DNA from: Acidobacteriota bacterium | GTDB taxonomy: Bacteria > Acidobacteriota > Terriglobia > Bryobacterales > Bryobacteraceae | Direction: 5' to 3' | NCBI GenBank assembly: GCA_025354885.1 | Contig: JANXLY010000318.1 | Coordinates: forward strand, 1 to 33,022 | Length of the DNA stretch: 33,022 bases | Shown: piece after piece, positions 25,189-32,828 of the stretch | Layout of the letters: every line of letters begins with the position of its first letter | Numbering within the stretch: position 1 is the first letter of the stretch | Notes under the pieces: model-generated | Told to the model about the DNA's origin: nothing | The model's input: the letters and a program-made list of their open reading frames with translations, nothing else | Database searches by the model: none | Position numbers and translations under genes: made by a program

Positions 25189-26523
25189 ATGCAGGTTCGC
25201 CGTTTGTTGATTGCAGTTGCCGTACTCGCGGCACTGTCCGCATTGTTGTGGTGGAGCAACAAGAATCCGGAAGATCCATCGAAAAAGGCAGCTGGAACAT
25301 CAAAGCCGGTAAACCTGATCAGCTTGCTGAACGCAGACCTTGTGGATGTCTCGGTACAGCGCAAAGATGAGGCCGCGCTCCGGGTTCACAAGAATCCTGC
25401 CTCAAATCGTTGGGAAATGGTGACTGATCCACAAATACCAACCAACAGTCAGGAAGCAATGGATCTAGTCACCAATGCCGTGACGGTTACGAGCGAAAAA
25501 TTGGTGGATGAGAATGCTACAGATCTGATTCAGTATGGCCTTGAGCCACCGCAAATCACGCTCGAACTCAAAGACAAAGCGGGCAAGATCGAAAAATTGT
25601 TTGTTGGCGACAAGACACCAGTTGGTGAAATGTTTTATGCGCGCAGACCCAACGAAAAGAAAATCTATGCGATCCAGAACAGCTACAAGATCGGCTTTGA
25701 TCGTACGGTCAACGATCTTCGCGACAAGCGGCTTGTGATTCTTGATGAGAGCAAACTCTCGGGGCTTGAGATTGTCCGCAAGCCCGAGACACTTCAGTTC
25801 GCCAAGAACTCGCGCAGCTTATGGCAATTCGTCAAACCCCAACCATTTCGCACCGATGCCGTGGTGGTGGATGAACTCCTCAGTAAAGTCAGAGAAGCGA
25901 AGTTCGATCCCGCTCTCAGTTTGGAAGACCAGAAGAAGAACGCTGCAGCTTACGCGACAGCTCCCGTGCTGGGAACGCTAAATCTGAGCGACGGTGCGGG
26001 CCCCAAGACGCTTGAGATTCGCAAGACGAAAGACAACCTGCATCTTGCAAAGTCGAGCACCGTACCTGGCATTTTCAAAGTGGCGGATGAACTTGGTGCC
26101 AGTCTTGGTAAATCGCTCGATGACTATCGAAGCAAGAAGCTGATGGATTTTGGTTTTGAAGATCCTTCGCGAATCGAGATCAAGTCGGCCGACAAAACTT
26201 CACTCATCGAACACAAGAGCGGGGACTGGCTGCTCAATGGCAAGAAAGTGGACAGCACTTCGTTCATGCCGTTCCTCGATGCCTTACGTGCTTTTTCTGC
26301 CATGAAGTTTGTTCCAGGTGGTTTTACATCGCCTGCCTTCCAAGTGACCATCACGGAGAAGAATGGCAAAACAATTGAAAAACTCATGATCGCCAAGGTT
26401 GGTAACTTCCACTACGCAAAACGCGAAGGCGAGAGCGGTGAGTACGAAGTAGATCCCAAAACCATAGCTGATCTCGAGGCAGCACTGAAGGCTGTCAAAG
26501 AAGCTGGCGCAGTAAAGAAATAG
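25189..26523 (+). CDS. DUF4340 domain-containing protein
   Basis: 444 residues. A basic start and hydrophobic segment (residues 3-22, LLIAVAVLAALSALLWW) act as a signal or anchor. The rest is a repeating beta-rich fold with blocks such as 'VHKNPASNRWEMV', 'IEKLFVGDKTPVGEMFYAR' and 'FVPGGFTSPAFQVTI', the usual appearance of DUF4340 proteins that follow GldG-like genes. The ATG at 25189 is chosen over the in-frame TTG at 25180 because GGAGAG at 25174-25179 is 9 bases before the ATG but touches the TTG. Molecular function is unknown; an envelope role with the transporter is inferred from synteny. Confidence 0.85.
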   Translation: MQVRRLLIAVAVLAALSALLWWSNKNPEDPSKKAAGTSKPVNLISLLNADLVDVSVQRKDEAALRVHKNPASNRWEMVTDPQIPTNSQEAMDLVTNAVTVTSEKLVDENATDLIQYGLEPPQITLELKDKAGKIEKLFVGDKTPVGEMFYARRPNEKKIYAIQNSYKIGFDRTVNDLRDKRLVILDESKLSGLEIVRKPETLQFAKNSRSLWQFVKPQPFRTDAVVVDELLSKVREAKFDPALSLEDQKKNAAAYATAPVLGTLNLSDGAGPKTLEIRKTKDNLHLAKSSTVPGIFKVADELGASLGKSLDDYRSKKLMDFGFEDPSRIEIKSADKTSLIEHKSGDWLLNGKKVDSTSFMPFLDALRAFSAMKFVPGGFTSPAFQVTITEKNGKTIEKLMIAKVGNFHYAKREGESGEYEVDPKTIADLEAALKAVKEAGAVKK

Positions 26524-26537
26524 AGTTAAGCTCGGAT

Positions 26538-27815
26538 TTGCGCGCTCTTTACACCGATCTCTACCAGCTCACGATGGCTGCCGGCTATTGGATGTCCGGC
26601 AAGACCGGCGAGACGGCCACTTTTGAATTGTTCGTTCGCCGCTTACCTCCGAACCGCGACTACCTCGTAGTTTGCGGCCTCGAACAGGCCATTGAGTATT
26701 TGACCGGCCTCCGATTTCTGGATCGTGAAATCGCTTATCTCAAGACGCTGCCACAATTCGAACGGGTGCCAGTGGGCTTTTGGGATTATCTGGCTGACTT
26801 TCGATTTACCGGAGACTTGTTTGCTGTGCCCGAGGGGACAGTGTTGTTTCCGGGTGAGCCGATCCTGACTGTTCGAGCACCACTGCTCGAAGCGCAAATC
26901 CCCGAGACCTATTTACTGAGCACGATCGGCTTTCAGACCGTGATCGCAAGCAAGGCGGCGCGGATTCTGACTGCCGCAGCTGGGCGCGATGTTGTTGAAT
27001 TTGGCTCTCGACGCGCACATGCGCCCGAGGCGGGTTGCCTTGCCGGGCGTGCTGCTTATCTAGCTGGCTGTGTTGGCACTAGCAACGTCGAAGCCGGGAT
27101 GCGTTTTGCCGTGCCGGTTTTTGGAACCGCAGCTCACAGCTGGATTCTCAGCTTTGGCGACGAGTCGCTGGCATTCCGCAAGTTGCAGGAACTGCTCGGC
27201 ACTCGCACCGTGCAACTGATCGACACCTACGATACTATCGAGGGCGCACGCAATGCTGTCTCCGTGGGTAAGCCCCTCTGGGGAGTCCGCCTCGACAGTG
27301 GCGACCTGCTCAAGCTCTCAAATGAAGTGCGTCAGATCCTGGACGAAGCCGGCATGAGCGAAACAAAAATCATGGCGACGAATGACCTGGATGAAGACAC
27401 GATTGCCGCGCTCGTAGCCGCTGGCGCTCCGATTGACGTATTCGGAGTGGGTACCAGTCTTGCAACCAGCTTTGATGCTCCCGCACTCTCGGCTGTCTAC
27501 AAGCTGGTCGAAATCGAATCGCTTGGCCACACCCGTTACGCCTCAAAACACAGCGAGGGTAAGCGCAGTCTGCCTGGAGCGAAACAAGTCTTTCGACTGC
27601 CGGATCGCGACATCGTGGGTCTGCAGTCGGAGACTCCACCACAAGGGGCAGAGCGCCTTCTTCGCCAGGTCATCGCCTCCGGCCAAGCCATTGTGGACGA
27701 GAAAAACATACGGCGAATTCAGGAGCACGCGCGCAGACAAATTGCGGATTACGGCAAGCCGAATCGGCTCGTGGAACTTAGCGCATCCCTTGCCCGTCTT
27801 GCAGCGTCTCATTGA
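26538..27815 (+). CDS. pncB: Nicotinate phosphoribosyltransferase
   Basis: Couples nicotinate and PRPP to nicotinate mononucleotide, with ATP hydrolysis through a phospho-histidine, in the Preiss-Handler NAD salvage route. 425 residues. The start 'LYTDLYQLTMAAGYW' is the family hallmark, 'FGSRRAHAPEAG' carries the His that is phosphorylated, and 'GVRLDSGDL' and 'GVGTSL' form the phosphoribosyl site. The start is a TTG at 26538, fixed by the conserved N-terminus; no clear ribosome site precedes it, 14 bp after the DUF4340 stop. The next gene, a nicotinamidase, begins 6 bp after its stop and supplies its substrate. Confidence 0.95.
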   Translation: MRALYTDLYQLTMAAGYWMSGKTGETATFELFVRRLPPNRDYLVVCGLEQAIEYLTGLRFLDREIAYLKTLPQFERVPVGFWDYLADFRFTGDLFAVPEGTVLFPGEPILTVRAPLLEAQIPETYLLSTIGFQTVIASKAARILTAAAGRDVVEFGSRRAHAPEAGCLAGRAAYLAGCVGTSNVEAGMRFAVPVFGTAAHSWILSFGDESLAFRKLQELLGTRTVQLIDTYDTIEGARNAVSVGKPLWGVRLDSGDLLKLSNEVRQILDEAGMSETKIMATNDLDEDTIAALVAAGAPIDVFGVGTSLATSFDAPALSAVYKLVEIESLGHTRYASKHSEGKRSLPGAKQVFRLPDRDIVGLQSETPPQGAERLLRQVIASGQAIVDEKNIRRIQEHARRQIADYGKPNRLVELSASLARLAASH

Positions 27816-27821
27816 GCAGGC

Positions 27822-28331
27822 GTGCATACTCTCTATCTTGATATCGATACCCAGCAGGATTTCGTCTTCCGCTCTGGTGCGCTTTATGTTCCTGGAGCAG
27901 AGTGCATCATTGAGCGTGTTGCGGAGTTGAATCGCGAAGCGATCTCCGCTGGACATACCTTGATTGCAACGATGGACGCGCACAGCGAGAATGATCCAGA
28001 GTTTGCCACTTGGCCGCATCACTGTGTCAAGGGAGCGTTCGGTCAGCGCAAGCCGCAACAGACCTTGGTGAAGGGAATGCGTATCCTCGAAAAACAAAGC
28101 GTCAATTGCTTTTCAAATCCGAAACTCGATGCGATGTTGAACGAGACGAGAATTAACACGGCAATAGTCTACGGAGTTGTCACTGAAATTTGCGTTCTTC
28201 ACGCTGCACGGGGATTGCTGGATCGCGGAGTGCACGTAACGCTCATCGAAAACGCGATCAAGGAATTAGACGCTGCGGCCAAAGATCTTTTCTTTGCAGA
28301 GTTCCGTGAGAGGGGAGGCGTGATTCGTTAG
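27822..28331 (+). CDS. pncA: Nicotinamidase-like isochorismatase-family hydrolase
   Basis: Expected to hydrolyse nicotinamide to nicotinate and ammonia. 169 residues. Catalytic triad Asp13 (DTQQDF), Lys91 and Cys124 (VVTEICVLHAARGL). The metal site is Asp52-x-His54 plus the 'WPHHCVKG' motif, specific to nicotinamidases among the isochorismatase family. The start is a GTG at 27822, preceded by AGCAGG. It follows pncB by 6 bp and so forms a two-gene NAD salvage unit in which its product feeds PncB. The context and D-x-H/WPxHC motif make nicotinamidase more likely than a generic cysteine hydrolase. Confidence 0.88.
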   Translation: MHTLYLDIDTQQDFVFRSGALYVPGAECIIERVAELNREAISAGHTLIATMDAHSENDPEFATWPHHCVKGAFGQRKPQQTLVKGMRILEKQSVNCFSNPKLDAMLNETRINTAIVYGVVTEICVLHAARGLLDRGVHVTLIENAIKELDAAAKDLFFAEFRERGGVIR

Positions 28332-28341
28332 CGGATTCGAC

Positions 28342-28713
28342 CTATGCTGCTGCTTCAGCCGGCACTTCGATTACAGGTGCCAAGCCCCACAGCCGTTCAA
28401 GGTCGTAGTAGCCGCGCGTTTCTTCGCTAAAAATATGAATCACGAAATCGCCGTAGTCCATGAGAATCCAGCCGGCGGATTCGTAGCCTTCGGTGCTGAC
28501 CGGCTTATAGCCGATCTTCGATAATTGTTCGCCTATCTCGTCGCTGATGGCGTGATTCTGTCTGGGATTCGTACCGGAACAAATGATGAAGTAGTCCGTA
28601 AAACTGGACACCTCTTCAACGTCAAGAACCTTGATATCAAGGGCTTTTTTGGATTCGGCGGCCCGGAAGGCGGCCAAAATCTCGGGGGGAAGGGTTACTG
28701 AAGTATTACTCAA
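28342..28713 (-). CDS. rsfS: Ribosomal silencing factor RsfS (Iojap family)
   Basis: Binds ribosomal protein L14 on the 50S subunit and blocks subunit joining when nutrients are short. 123 residues, normal length. The 'SFTDYFIICSGTNPRQNHAISDEI' and 'GWILMDYGDFVIHIFSEETRGYYDLERLWG' blocks are the family signature. The start is a TTG at 28713 with GGAG five bases upstream; no ATG in frame is suitable. It faces the pncA gene tail to tail with 10 bp between stops. The usual nadD partner is not adjacent, yet the neighbouring genes pncB and pncA are also NAD-related. Confidence 0.95.
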   Translation of the reverse strand: MSNTSVTLPPEILAAFRAAESKKALDIKVLDVEEVSSFTDYFIICSGTNPRQNHAISDEIGEQLSKIGYKPVSTEGYESAGWILMDYGDFVIHIFSEETRGYYDLERLWGLAPVIEVPAEAAA

Positions 28714-28760
28714 CTTTGCTCCATTAATTATGGGCTCTTGAGCGGCAGAATACTACACTA

Positions 28761-29618
28761 ATGATAGTGCGTCAAAGTTTTTTCTTCGGATGGATCCTGG
28801 TACTGGCGGCAATACACGCCCCGGCGCAAGCTCTATTTCCCATTCAAAAGGCTACGGAAGAGCTGGTGCGGCTGAGGGAACTGGCACAAATCGGGGCAAT
28901 CTCGCGGAATCGCCTTGAGCAGGCCGAAGATAAACTTGCCGATGCTCGCGATGAGGACAGTTTGCGGCGATTGCTCTACGGAAGCATTGGGGTAGAGCAG
29001 CTTTCGGAAGCGCAGGCATCAGAATTGATCGCATCGGCTCAGCGTCGAGTAGACCGCGTTGCCAAGCGTTACGCGGGTCAGGTCGGCTTGGTGGAACAAG
29101 GCGTTTTGCCCAGAAGTCAAATGGAAGAATTTGAGCGCCAACTTGCAGACCGTCGACTCACGCTGCAGCTAGCCGAAAGCCGTGCTCGCATTTTCGAAGA
29201 CCTGCTTAGCATGGCCAAGGCTGAAGAAATCTTTGAAGCCGGTCACCCCGAGGATGATTCCCCCAAGCCGCTGATTGAGAGTTTCGCGGGTAGCGGCGTT
29301 TTCAAAGAGGCGCATTTCAAGTACGTCGAGGCAGCCTATGAAAAGCAGTTCAACAAACTTTTTCCTGTAAGCGCGCGCGGTCAAAGCACATTGCACACTA
29401 TGCTTGGGTTTGACCACTCAGGCCGCGTGGACGTAGGAGTCAACCCTGATGACGAAGAGGGCCAATGGCTGCGCAGCCAGTTGCAGACTCTCCGGATTCC
29501 TTACATTGCATTGCGCGCAATGATCCCGGGCAAGAGCACTGCCCCCCATATTCACATCGGATTGCCGAGCAACCGCCTTAAGAGCGCAGACACCGCGAGC
29601 GGCGGCGGTCTAAACTAG
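28761..29618 (+). CDS. Secreted protein with helical hairpin repeats and a possible M15-like C-terminal domain
   Basis: 285 residues; no firm family recognised. Signal peptide 1-24 (hydrophobic FFFGWILVLAAI, cut after APAQA). Residues 30-160 are almost all helical. Two segments resemble each other and the alpha-hairpin tip of HlyD/AcrA-type adaptors: L41-x3-G-x3-R-x3-E...LAD61 and L110-x3-G-x3-R-x3-E...LAD130. Residues about 195-270 contain 'STLHTMLGFDHSGRVDVGV' and 'APHIHIG', which recalls the His/Asp/His zinc site of M15-type peptidoglycan peptidases, but the spacing is not canonical. A periplasmic envelope role is inferred. A GTG at 28767 is an alternative start. It lies 19 bp before hpt. 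Confidence 0.7.
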   Translation: MIVRQSFFFGWILVLAAIHAPAQALFPIQKATEELVRLRELAQIGAISRNRLEQAEDKLADARDEDSLRRLLYGSIGVEQLSEAQASELIASAQRRVDRVAKRYAGQVGLVEQGVLPRSQMEEFERQLADRRLTLQLAESRARIFEDLLSMAKAEEIFEAGHPEDDSPKPLIESFAGSGVFKEAHFKYVEAAYEKQFNKLFPVSARGQSTLHTMLGFDHSGRVDVGVNPDDEEGQWLRSQLQTLRIPYIALRAMIPGKSTAPHIHIGLPSNRLKSADTASGGGLN

Positions 29619-29637
29619 GAACTCCACTCCAATCCAT

Positions 29638-30174
29638 ATGCCCGACTCTGCCAGCGCACCCACCAAGCTTCGCGTACTCGTCCCCGCCGAGAAAATCAAA
29701 GACCGCATTGCGGAACTCGGCAAACAAATTAGCGCAGATTACAAGGGGCCGATCATTATGATCGGTATCCTCAAGGGTGCCTTTATTTTCATGTCTGACC
29801 TGGCGCGTGTGATCGACAACCCAACACGCGTCGATTTTATGGGGATTTCCAGTTATGGAAATGCCAAGTCGACATCAGGAGAAGTCAGACTCACCAAAGA
29901 TCTTGATATGAGTATCGAAGGGCTGGATGTTCTGGTAGTCGAGGATATTGTCGATAGCGGCGTAACGCTCACTTACCTCATCCACTTGCTGAGCCAGCGC
30001 AGGCCCCGCTCCATCCGCATTGCCGCGATGCTCGACAAACCAGATCGCCGCATGCGGCCGATCAAAGTGAACTATTGCGGGTTCGAGATCCCCGATGAAT
30101 TTGTAGTCGGTTACGGCCTCGACTACGCAGAAGAGTACCGTAACCTCAAAGACATCTGCGTGCTCGAGAGCTAA
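29638..30174 (+). CDS. hpt: Hypoxanthine phosphoribosyltransferase
   Basis: Purine salvage enzyme making IMP or GMP from hypoxanthine or guanine and PRPP in the cytoplasm. 178 residues. Visible motifs: 'IIMIGILKGAFIFMSDL' substrate loop, 'VDFMGISSYG' flexible loop, the PRPP-binding 'VLVVEDIVDSGVTL' near residue 97-110 with the paired acidic residues, and 'PDEFVVGYGLDYAEEYRNL' near the end. It follows the secreted-protein gene by 19 bp and ends 2 bp from the stop of the opposing CDGSH gene. Confidence 0.96.
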   Translation: MPDSASAPTKLRVLVPAEKIKDRIAELGKQISADYKGPIIMIGILKGAFIFMSDLARVIDNPTRVDFMGISSYGNAKSTSGEVRLTKDLDMSIEGLDVLVVEDIVDSGVTLTYLIHLLSQRRPRSIRIAAMLDKPDRRMRPIKVNYCGFEIPDEFVVGYGLDYAEEYRNLKDICVLES

Positions 30175-30176
30175 CG

Positions 30177-30407
30177 CTATACCTTCGGTTTCGGTGGGGG
30201 AAGGGCAAAGGCCTTGCAGGCGCTATCAAAGCCCTCTTTGCCGTGCGTACCGTCGCAGAAAGGCTTGTTGCTGCTCAAACCGCAGCGGCAAAGACCAATC
30301 GCAGTGCGGCCGGCGAGGTCAAAAGCGTTCCCTTCGGTATCCACAATTGTGAACTCACCTTCGATCCGGATAGGACCATTGTTGAAAATCGTTACTTTGG
30401 TTGACAT
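30177..30407 (-). CDS. CDGSH iron-sulfur protein
   Basis: 76 residues from the ATG at 30407. It carries a single CDGSH-type [2Fe-2S] motif: Cys40-x-Cys42-x8-Cys51-Asp-Gly-Thr-His55, with the usual 'SSNKPFCDGTH'. The preceding beta strands ('VTIFNNGPIRIEGEFTIVD') fit the bacterial single-domain group. Such proteins carry an acid-labile, redox-active cluster and are proposed to act in iron-sulfur or redox handling. The frame stays open to 30431, but that would overlap the divergent gene. The gap to the divergent gene is just 14 bp, so its promoter must lie inside that coding region. Confidence 0.92.
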   Translation of the reverse strand: MSTKVTIFNNGPIRIEGEFTIVDTEGNAFDLAGRTAIGLCRCGLSSNKPFCDGTHGKEGFDSACKAFALPPPKPKV

Positions 30408-30421
30408 AGGCTGAAAGAGAG

Positions 30422-31657
30422 ATGATCTCACGCCTCGCCTTGCTCTGCATCATCGGGTCGCCGCTGCTGGTTGCGCAGTCTCTGCAGCAGCAGGATATTT
30501 TGCGCCTGGCACGAATCAAGGGTGCTATCAAGAAGCATCTCGACGGCATGCCCAATTACACTTGCCTGCAGACCATCGAGCGCTATCGTCGCCCGCCGAA
30601 TGCCAGGAGTGAGAGCCTCGTTGATGTGTTGCGTCTCGAAGTTGCCTATGTTTCGGGCAGGGAGCTGTTTGCCTGGCCTGGCTCGACAAAATTTGAGGAG
30701 AGCGAACTCCGCGAAATCGTCAGCACTGGAGCTTTCTCAACTGGATCCTTTGCGTTGCATGCCAGAGCGATTTTTCTCGGCGACGGCACCACGTTTAGTT
30801 ATGGCGGTGAAGACGCGCTCGACGGAAAAATTGCCTGGCTCTTCAACTATTCAACGGCACAATTTCGCAGTGGGTATCAGATACGCAACCCCAAGAAAGG
30901 GGTCAGGGCTGTGGTCGCATATCATGGCAGCATCTGGGCAGATCCGCGCAACTATGAACTCCTGCGGATTGTCATCGAAACAGACGACATCCCTCCCGAA
31001 ATCGAAATCGAAGAGGCTCGAGATCAACTGGATTATCAGCTGATGAAGATCGGCTCGACACAGGCACTGCTACCCCGCCAAAGCGAAATGCAGATCACCG
31101 ACAACAAGGGAAACATCGGCATCAACCGCACTCGCCTGAGCCGCTGCAAGCAGTATTCCGGCGAAAGCACGCTCTCCTTCGATGACGCAGTACCTGCTAC
31201 CGCACAATCTGTAAAGCCCGAGCGCATTCTAGTCTTTGATCCGCACACAGAACTCGAACTTGCGCTGGACCGCGATCTCGAACATGAGTCGAGCGCAGTA
31301 GGTGATGAGATTCAGGCGACCCTGCGAAACAACATCCGTGATGGCAAGAACATTATTGCCGCCAAGGGCAGCATTGCCAAAGGCCGCATTGTTCGGCTGG
31401 AACACGAAATGGGCGACTACTCTACATACAACGTGACCTTGCTCTTCGAAGAATTGATTGGAAGGGACTGGCGCGCACCGCTCAAACTCCGCCTGATTCG
31501 CACTGACCCGGCGATGGGATTGCCGCGAGATCTCCGGCAACGAACAAACACGGTTCGAAGCATATCTTTTCCTGATATCGGTCCCAACGGCTTTCTCGTT
31601 TTCGCCAAGAAGTTGAAACTATCGCGCGGCTTCACCACGATATGGCAGACTCAATAG
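30422..31657 (+). CDS. Secreted protein of unknown function, acidobacterial type
   Basis: 411 residues. Signal peptide 1-19 (LALLCIIGSPLLVAQ). Near residues 43-55 is 'MPNYTCLQTIERY', a block I associate with families of secreted acidobacterial proteins of unknown function. The central part (70-240) is mixed beta and looks like a single domain. From about 265 a second domain follows ('LELALDRDLEHESSAVGDEIQATL...IIAAKGSIAKGRI'), whose pattern recalls the beta-barrel of TrbI/VirB10-type proteins; this is by eye only. No membrane segment beyond the signal is present, so it should be periplasmic or exported. It begins 14 bp from the divergent CDGSH start and is followed by the GH88 gene after 22 bp. 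Confidence 0.75.
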   Translation: MISRLALLCIIGSPLLVAQSLQQQDILRLARIKGAIKKHLDGMPNYTCLQTIERYRRPPNARSESLVDVLRLEVAYVSGRELFAWPGSTKFEESELREIVSTGAFSTGSFALHARAIFLGDGTTFSYGGEDALDGKIAWLFNYSTAQFRSGYQIRNPKKGVRAVVAYHGSIWADPRNYELLRIVIETDDIPPEIEIEEARDQLDYQLMKIGSTQALLPRQSEMQITDNKGNIGINRTRLSRCKQYSGESTLSFDDAVPATAQSVKPERILVFDPHTELELALDRDLEHESSAVGDEIQATLRNNIRDGKNIIAAKGSIAKGRIVRLEHEMGDYSTYNVTLLFEELIGRDWRAPLKLRLIRTDPAMGLPRDLRQRTNTVRSISFPDIGPNGFLVFAKKLKLSRGFTTIWQTQ

Positions 31658-31679
31658 TGAAGTAGTTAAGGACACACCG

Positions 31680-32798
31680 TTGATTCAATTCGAGCTTCCA
31701 ACCGACCGCGCCCTTTTCGAAGACGCACTCGTCTTCGCCCAGGAACAAACAAAATCTCTCATCACCAGCCATCCTGGCTTCTACCCGCTCTACACAAAAG
31801 ACGGCACATGGAAGCACGAAGGAGAGGCCTGGACGCATTGGTGCGATGGCTTTTTCCCAGGAATGATGTGGACTTTTGCCCGACATAACAAAGGCGAAGC
31901 AGCTCAATTCTGGAAAGCCAAGGCGATTGAATACACGAAGCCGCTTGAATCCCGAAAGACGGATCGCGAAGTTTACGACCAGGGCTTTCTTTACTTTTCC
32001 ACTTACTATCGCTGGCTCGCCATGGACAAAGACCCGGCCCTGAAGGAAGTGCTCATTAGTGCCGGCAATACTTTGGCCCAGCGTTACCAGGAAAAAGGCG
32101 CATACCTCCGCAGCTTTGTGGCACCGAATTCGTTGTTCATCGACAGCATGATGAACGTGGGAATCATATTCTACGCAGCTCGTGAAACCGGGGACAAGCG
32201 ACTTCGCGAAATCGCCGTGCGCCATGCGCTCACAGTTCGCAAGAATCTGATCCGCGGCGATGGCTCCTGTGCGCAGGAAGGAATCTTCGATTCTGATTCG
32301 GGAGAATTCCTGGAGCAATCTACGCACCAGGGTTTTCGGCGTGATTCCTGCTGGTCGCGCGGCCTTGCTTGGGCTACTTACGGCTTTAGCAGCTCTTACG
32401 AATACTCACGCGATGCTCGTTTTCTGGCAACTGCTGAGGCATGTGCCGATTACTACGTGACGCATGCCAATGGTGACGGTGTTCCTCCATGGGACTTCCG
32501 CGCACCGATCGAATTCCGCAAGCTTGTGGATACCTCTGCAGCCGCCATCATGGCTTCTGCGCTGATTCGGCTTTCTCGTCTGATTCAGGATCCGGTCAAG
32601 GGGCATTTCTATTACATGACTGCTGTGCGAATCCTGCGCACTCTCTCTGATGAATACCTTGGCAGACAGACCAAGGGCTGGCAGGGCATCCTGCAGGGCT
32701 CGTTGTATCACATGCACCGTGGTCTCGGTATCAATGAGAGCTCGATCTGGGGCGACTATTTCTACGTCGAAGCGCTCGAACGAATTCTCCGGCCCTAG
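31680..32798 (+). CDS. Unsaturated glucuronyl hydrolase, glycoside hydrolase family 88
   Basis: Removes 4,5-unsaturated uronic acid from oligosaccharides released by polysaccharide lyases. 372 residues in an (alpha/alpha)6 barrel. Two conserved acidic sites are visible: Asp100 in 'YDQGFLYF' and Asp155 in 'FIDSMMNVGIIF', matching the key Asp residues of GH88 enzymes. 'RGLAWATYGFSSSYEYSRD', 'PPWDFRAP' and 'DTSAAAIMASALIRL' are also typical. No signal peptide, so it acts in the cytoplasm on imported sugars. The start is TTG at 31680 with AAGGA seven bases before it. No lyase or sugar transporter lies nearby. An IS66-type element sits 30 bp after its stop. Confidence 0.93.
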   Translation: MIQFELPTDRALFEDALVFAQEQTKSLITSHPGFYPLYTKDGTWKHEGEAWTHWCDGFFPGMMWTFARHNKGEAAQFWKAKAIEYTKPLESRKTDREVYDQGFLYFSTYYRWLAMDKDPALKEVLISAGNTLAQRYQEKGAYLRSFVAPNSLFIDSMMNVGIIFYAARETGDKRLREIAVRHALTVRKNLIRGDGSCAQEGIFDSDSGEFLEQSTHQGFRRDSCWSRGLAWATYGFSSSYEYSRDARFLATAEACADYYVTHANGDGVPPWDFRAPIEFRKLVDTSAAAIMASALIRLSRLIQDPVKGHFYYMTAVRILRTLSDEYLGRQTKGWQGILQGSLYHMHRGLGINESSIWGDYFYVEALERILRP

Positions 32799-32828
32799 CC
32801 CTAATACTCGTCACTTAACGATCCTAAT

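Noticed and set aside
22060-26523. Gliding motility machinery
   Set aside because: Only GldA/F/G-like components are present; these occur in many non-gliding bacteria, so motility is not supported.
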